Of a stretch of 64,000 nt of DNA, positions 61,448-64,000 are shown piece by piece. The notes under the pieces are model-generated. The model had not been told where the DNA came from, ran no database searches, and worked only from the letters and a program-made list of their open reading frames with translations. A program made the translations under genes and the position numbers. This stretch comes from Staphylotrichum longicolle (taxonomy: Eukaryota > Ascomycota > Sordariomycetes > Sordariales > Chaetomiaceae), in the NCBI GenBank assembly GCA_019096155.1, contig JAHCVI010000005.1, forward strand, positions 1,312,468 through 1,376,467, in the 5' to 3' direction. Position 1 is the first letter of the stretch. Every line of letters starts with the position of its first letter.

Positions 61448-62728
61448 TCACAACTCCCACACCACCTCCTTCAACCACCGCGCCATCTCATCCACATACA
61501 ACCCTGTCTTGACCACCGCATCCTCCATCGCCTCCACCCCTCCGACAACCGCCCTGATATGCACATTATCAAACCCATGCAACACATCCGGCACAAGCAG
61601 CCACTTCACCCCACCCCCTTCCCACGTCTCCTCAAAGCCATACCTCTCATCCCCCTCCCCCGCCAACTCCCCCTTCCCCATCACCACCTCGCCCCTCGCA
61701 TTCCCCACAACCCGCCATTCCAGCTCCTCCTCCTCCCCCCTCCGCGGCACCACCCTCTCCTTATTCCCCCCTCCCTCGACAGCCGACACGCCAGCCGCCA
61801 GCTCTCGTGCGCCAGCATGTCCAGCTCGCACGCCACGACGCCCACAAACGGCGGCAGCGCCCCGGGGGCGCATACGCCGGGCTGAGCAGCGGATCGCGCA
61901 GGTCCTGCCCTGCCGGGATGTACCCCCAGTCGAAGGCGTCCGCCAGCGCAGCCAGCGGATCCGTCGCGTCCGCGCGGGGGCGGCAAGTCCCGCTTGTACG
62001 GCCTGTTGCGGAGCTTCTCCGCGGGCGGCACGCTGAGGTCGAGAGCGCCGTAGACGGTGACGGCGGCGCGGGCGGGGCGCGCGGGTGGTTGCGCACGGAG
62101 GGGAGCTGGGCGAGTGTCAGGGCGAGGTTGCGCCCGCCGAGAAGCCGAGGAGGGCGGTGTGGCCCGGGAGACGGGGAGGGACGGGTCGGCGAGCGCGGCG
62201 AGGAGGAGGGCCTCGAGGTCGTGCAGGGCCGTGGGGAAGGGTGGGCGGGCGCCTTGCGGTAGTTGAGCGCGACGACGAGGACGGCGTGTGTGCGCGCGAA
62301 GTTGCGGTTCCATTCGTCGTCGTCGCGCTGGTGGCCGATGCAGAAGCCGCCGCCGTGGATGGAGAATAGGGTGGGGAAGGGTGAGGGGTGCGCCTGTAGG
62401 AGGGCGGGAGGAAGATGCTGGATTAAGGTGTTGGTTAAGGTATTTGAAATGCACTGAGGGGTGGGTGAGCTCACCGGACGGGAAGGTCGGGGCGACAGTC
62501 GTAGGTCTTGATGATGTCGGGACAGCCGTCAGGGGGGTTGCGGGCTTCCTTCCACTCGCGGAGCGTATGCATCCCGCTCAACACAGTCTTTAAAGCGCAC
62601 ATGGAACTGGCGTACTTGAGCCTCGATAGAAGAGATGGTGCCTGGCGTGTCAGGACGCTGTCCTCGTTGTGGTGGGCATCATCAGGCGCGGCATGGGGCG
62701 GCTGTCCTGGACCTGGAGTGGTGGCCAT
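61448..62728 (-). CDS. Alpha/beta hydrolase fold-3 esterase (arylacetamide deacetylase-like) with many frame changes
   Basis: The start at 62728 leads to DIIKTYDCRPDLPVR, then a GTGAGC..CAG intron (about 90 bases). The oxyanion-hole motif IHGGGFCIGH and VVALNYRKAPAHP follow. In successive phases come the nucleophile region (GFSAGGN once one G is restored near 62133), AVTVYGALDLSVPP, DWGYIPAGQDLRDPLLSP, the acid ELDMLAHESWRLA and the His region LVPDVLHGFDN, ending at 61448. All parts of a catalytic triad are thus present but spread over three frames. Most of the changes lie in G/C runs (for example 62239-62241, 61864-61868 and 61765-61771). It is probably an intact enzyme with sequence errors; a young pseudogene is the alternative. 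Confidence 0.78.
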
Positions 62729-63473
62729 CTTCGGTCACCTGAACGTCCAAGTGAGCTAGCTGTCCACAACGAGCACTGTCCAGGGCTTAGGTGACAAGTG
62801 AAAATAAACCGAGCTGCGTGTGGTGGTCAGCTAATCTGTAATCACGAACAGAACACGGAATAGGTACAAGATCCGGCAGTGCATTCAGCAACTGTATTGG
62901 CCCTGAATTGCAACTCCGAGGTTTATGAGGAGCTGACGTACATACCTGGATGTAATTATACGCGACCAACCTGGATGTGAAGGGGGTTTAGTGATGAGAC
63001 TAGCAGCTGAAACCGACGGCAAAAAGACACGGCAGTGGTTAAAATCGTCAACGTGAATTGTGACCGGCTCGCATAACCCATGCTTATCAGGACAACCCTG
63101 CGCATTCACATGCTTCAAGGTGTGCCCAGAGCACCGACGGGAAACGGTGCGGTCAACTCAGCTCGCTCGACAGGCAACAGGAGACTCAAAAGGGCACATA
63201 AGCAAGCGACATAAGTCTTGCTCCTTCTTCAGACGTAGTGTCTTTTACCTCTCGGTTTGGAATATGAGAAATGCCAGTTGATAGAACGCAGGCAAGCAAA
63301 CTGGCCAGCGTGGGCGAATGGCGGTGATTTCGAAGAATGGGAGGGACGCTGAATCTGAATGGACCCAAAACGCCTGCCACTCAATGTGGAGAAGCTTGGC
63401 GAGGGCGACGAAGCCCCGAACTCGGAGCTCCATAAACCCCTGGTTTGACCCCGCAACCCAACAACCAAGCAAT
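62729..63473. other. Intergenic; no gene recognised
   Basis: Promoter side of the hydrolase gene. No supported frames were seen. Confidence 0.5.
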
Positions 63474-63561
63474 CCCCTTGTGGTGTAGTTGGCTATCACG
63501 TTCGGCTGTAAATGCGTTTATTGATACCGAAAGGTCACCGGCTCGATTCCGGTCGAGGGGA
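63474..63561 (+). tRNA. tRNA-Tyr (anticodon GTA) with 14-base intron
   Basis: The acceptor stem CCCCTTG pairs with CGAGGGG and the discriminator is A. The C1-G72 pair with A73 is the eukaryotic tyrosine identity set. The D arm reads GTGTAGTTGGCTATCAC, the anticodon stem is TTCGG with CCGAA, and the anticodon is at 63508-63510. A 14-base intron at 63512-63525 follows position 37, as in nearly all eukaryotic tRNA-Tyr genes. The T stem ACCGG/CCGGT is perfect, but the loop begins CTCG instead of TTCG. Confidence 0.9.
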
Positions 63562-63567
63562 CTTGAA

Positions 63568-63572
63568 TTTTT
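63568..63572 (+). terminator. Pol III terminator of tRNA-Tyr
   Basis: A T5 run starts seven bases after the tRNA 3' end, with a second T5 run about ten bases further on. Confidence 0.7.
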
Positions 63573-63803
63573 CGCCATTTTTCTTTTGTTCGCCAAATGT
63601 CCCCCACCCTTCATCGTTCTTTATTGCAGAATAATTTTTGACTGTTTCGTATTTCAAGGGAATGAGCCATCATTGTTCACCTTTCTATGTCTCCGGCTTG
63701 TTGTCTCGCTCATCAAGAATTTACCCCTGGTAGCTCTTACTCGACGAAGTATGCCTGCTCAAAATCGACCGACATGCCATTAAACATGCCTAGTTTCAGG
63801 TTT

Positions 63804-63831
63804 CTTCCGCTTCCGCTTCCGCTTCCGCTTC
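63804..63831. repeat. CTTCCG hexamer tandem repeat
   Basis: Between four and five perfect copies of the hexamer lie in non-coding sequence. Confidence 0.9.
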
Positions 63832-64000
63832 AATTCTGCTTGCTTTTGCACGCTTCCTCTTCCTGGGAGGAGGAAATGGGGGGAAGCGTCAAGTGCAGTC
63901 TCCTATTTTCGGGTATCAGAATGGCAGGATGAGCTGCTGCTGGAGATGGAAGAAGCGGGTACCACACAACTCTTCTGTTCTCCGCTCAACATGCGTGACG

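Larger units (their letters stand above)
63562..64000. other. Window edge; no gene recognised
   Basis: After the tRNA terminator, only a CTTCCG hexamer repeat and short frames were seen. Confidence 0.5.

Noticed and set aside
1..64000. CRISPR array, rRNA genes, retroelements or a secondary-metabolite cluster
   Set aside because: No regularly spaced repeats, 5S or 18S/28S signatures, reverse transcriptase or integrase motifs, or PKS/NRPS/terpene core enzymes were seen.

Overview
The window is nuclear DNA of a filamentous ascomycete, most likely a sordariomycete. Supporting signs are GC-rich genes with short GT..AG introns of about 50 to 135 bases, intron-bearing tRNA genes, and clear fungal orthologues: the RhoGEF Cdc24, an F-box/WD40 protein of the FWD-1 type, Vps60, mitochondrial Mrp10, a family CE4 chitin deacetylase and an NmrA-like regulator. 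No virus, CRISPR array, intact transposon or rRNA gene was recognised.

Layout. 0-2.7 kb: a DUF6604-type gene on the minus strand, broken by a frame change and one in-frame TAG. 2.7-23.5 kb: an almost gene-free stretch of about 21 kb that is not strongly AT-rich; the only gene supported in it encodes a 70-residue Cys-rich protein at 14.1 kb. 23.5-34.5 kb: secreted and surface functions (chitin deacetylase, UDP-glycosyltransferase, DUF7136 protein, 12-Cys secreted protein), a tRNA-Ser, two small uncharacterised genes and a SET-domain methyltransferase. 35-39.2 kb: a DHA1-type MFS transporter and a shrunken SRPK-like pseudokinase. 39.7-56.6 kb: housekeeping block with a large Ser/Pro/Lys-rich nuclear protein, mrp10, cdc24, fwd-1 and vps60. 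57.2-62.7 kb: NmrA-like protein, a member of an uncharacterised Cys-cluster/F-box-like family, and an alpha/beta hydrolase. 63.5 kb: tRNA-Tyr.

The genes do not form one pathway or a recognisable biosynthetic cluster. Two themes recur: cell wall, surface and secretion in 23-33 kb, and polarity, ubiquitin and endosomal sorting in 46-57 kb.

A strong cross-cutting signal is that about seven genes show reading-frame changes. Most can be explained by one base (sometimes two) missing from a run of G or C, with good coding sequence on both sides. Neighbouring genes of up to 1,042 codons are intact. This looks like undercalled homopolymers in the assembly rather than gene decay, so those proteins should be read as probably intact in the organism. 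The most biologically unusual items are the pseudokinase that has lost the whole SRPK catalytic core, the gene desert, and the FWD-1-like protein whose last WD blade is separated from the rest by roughly 300 residues.
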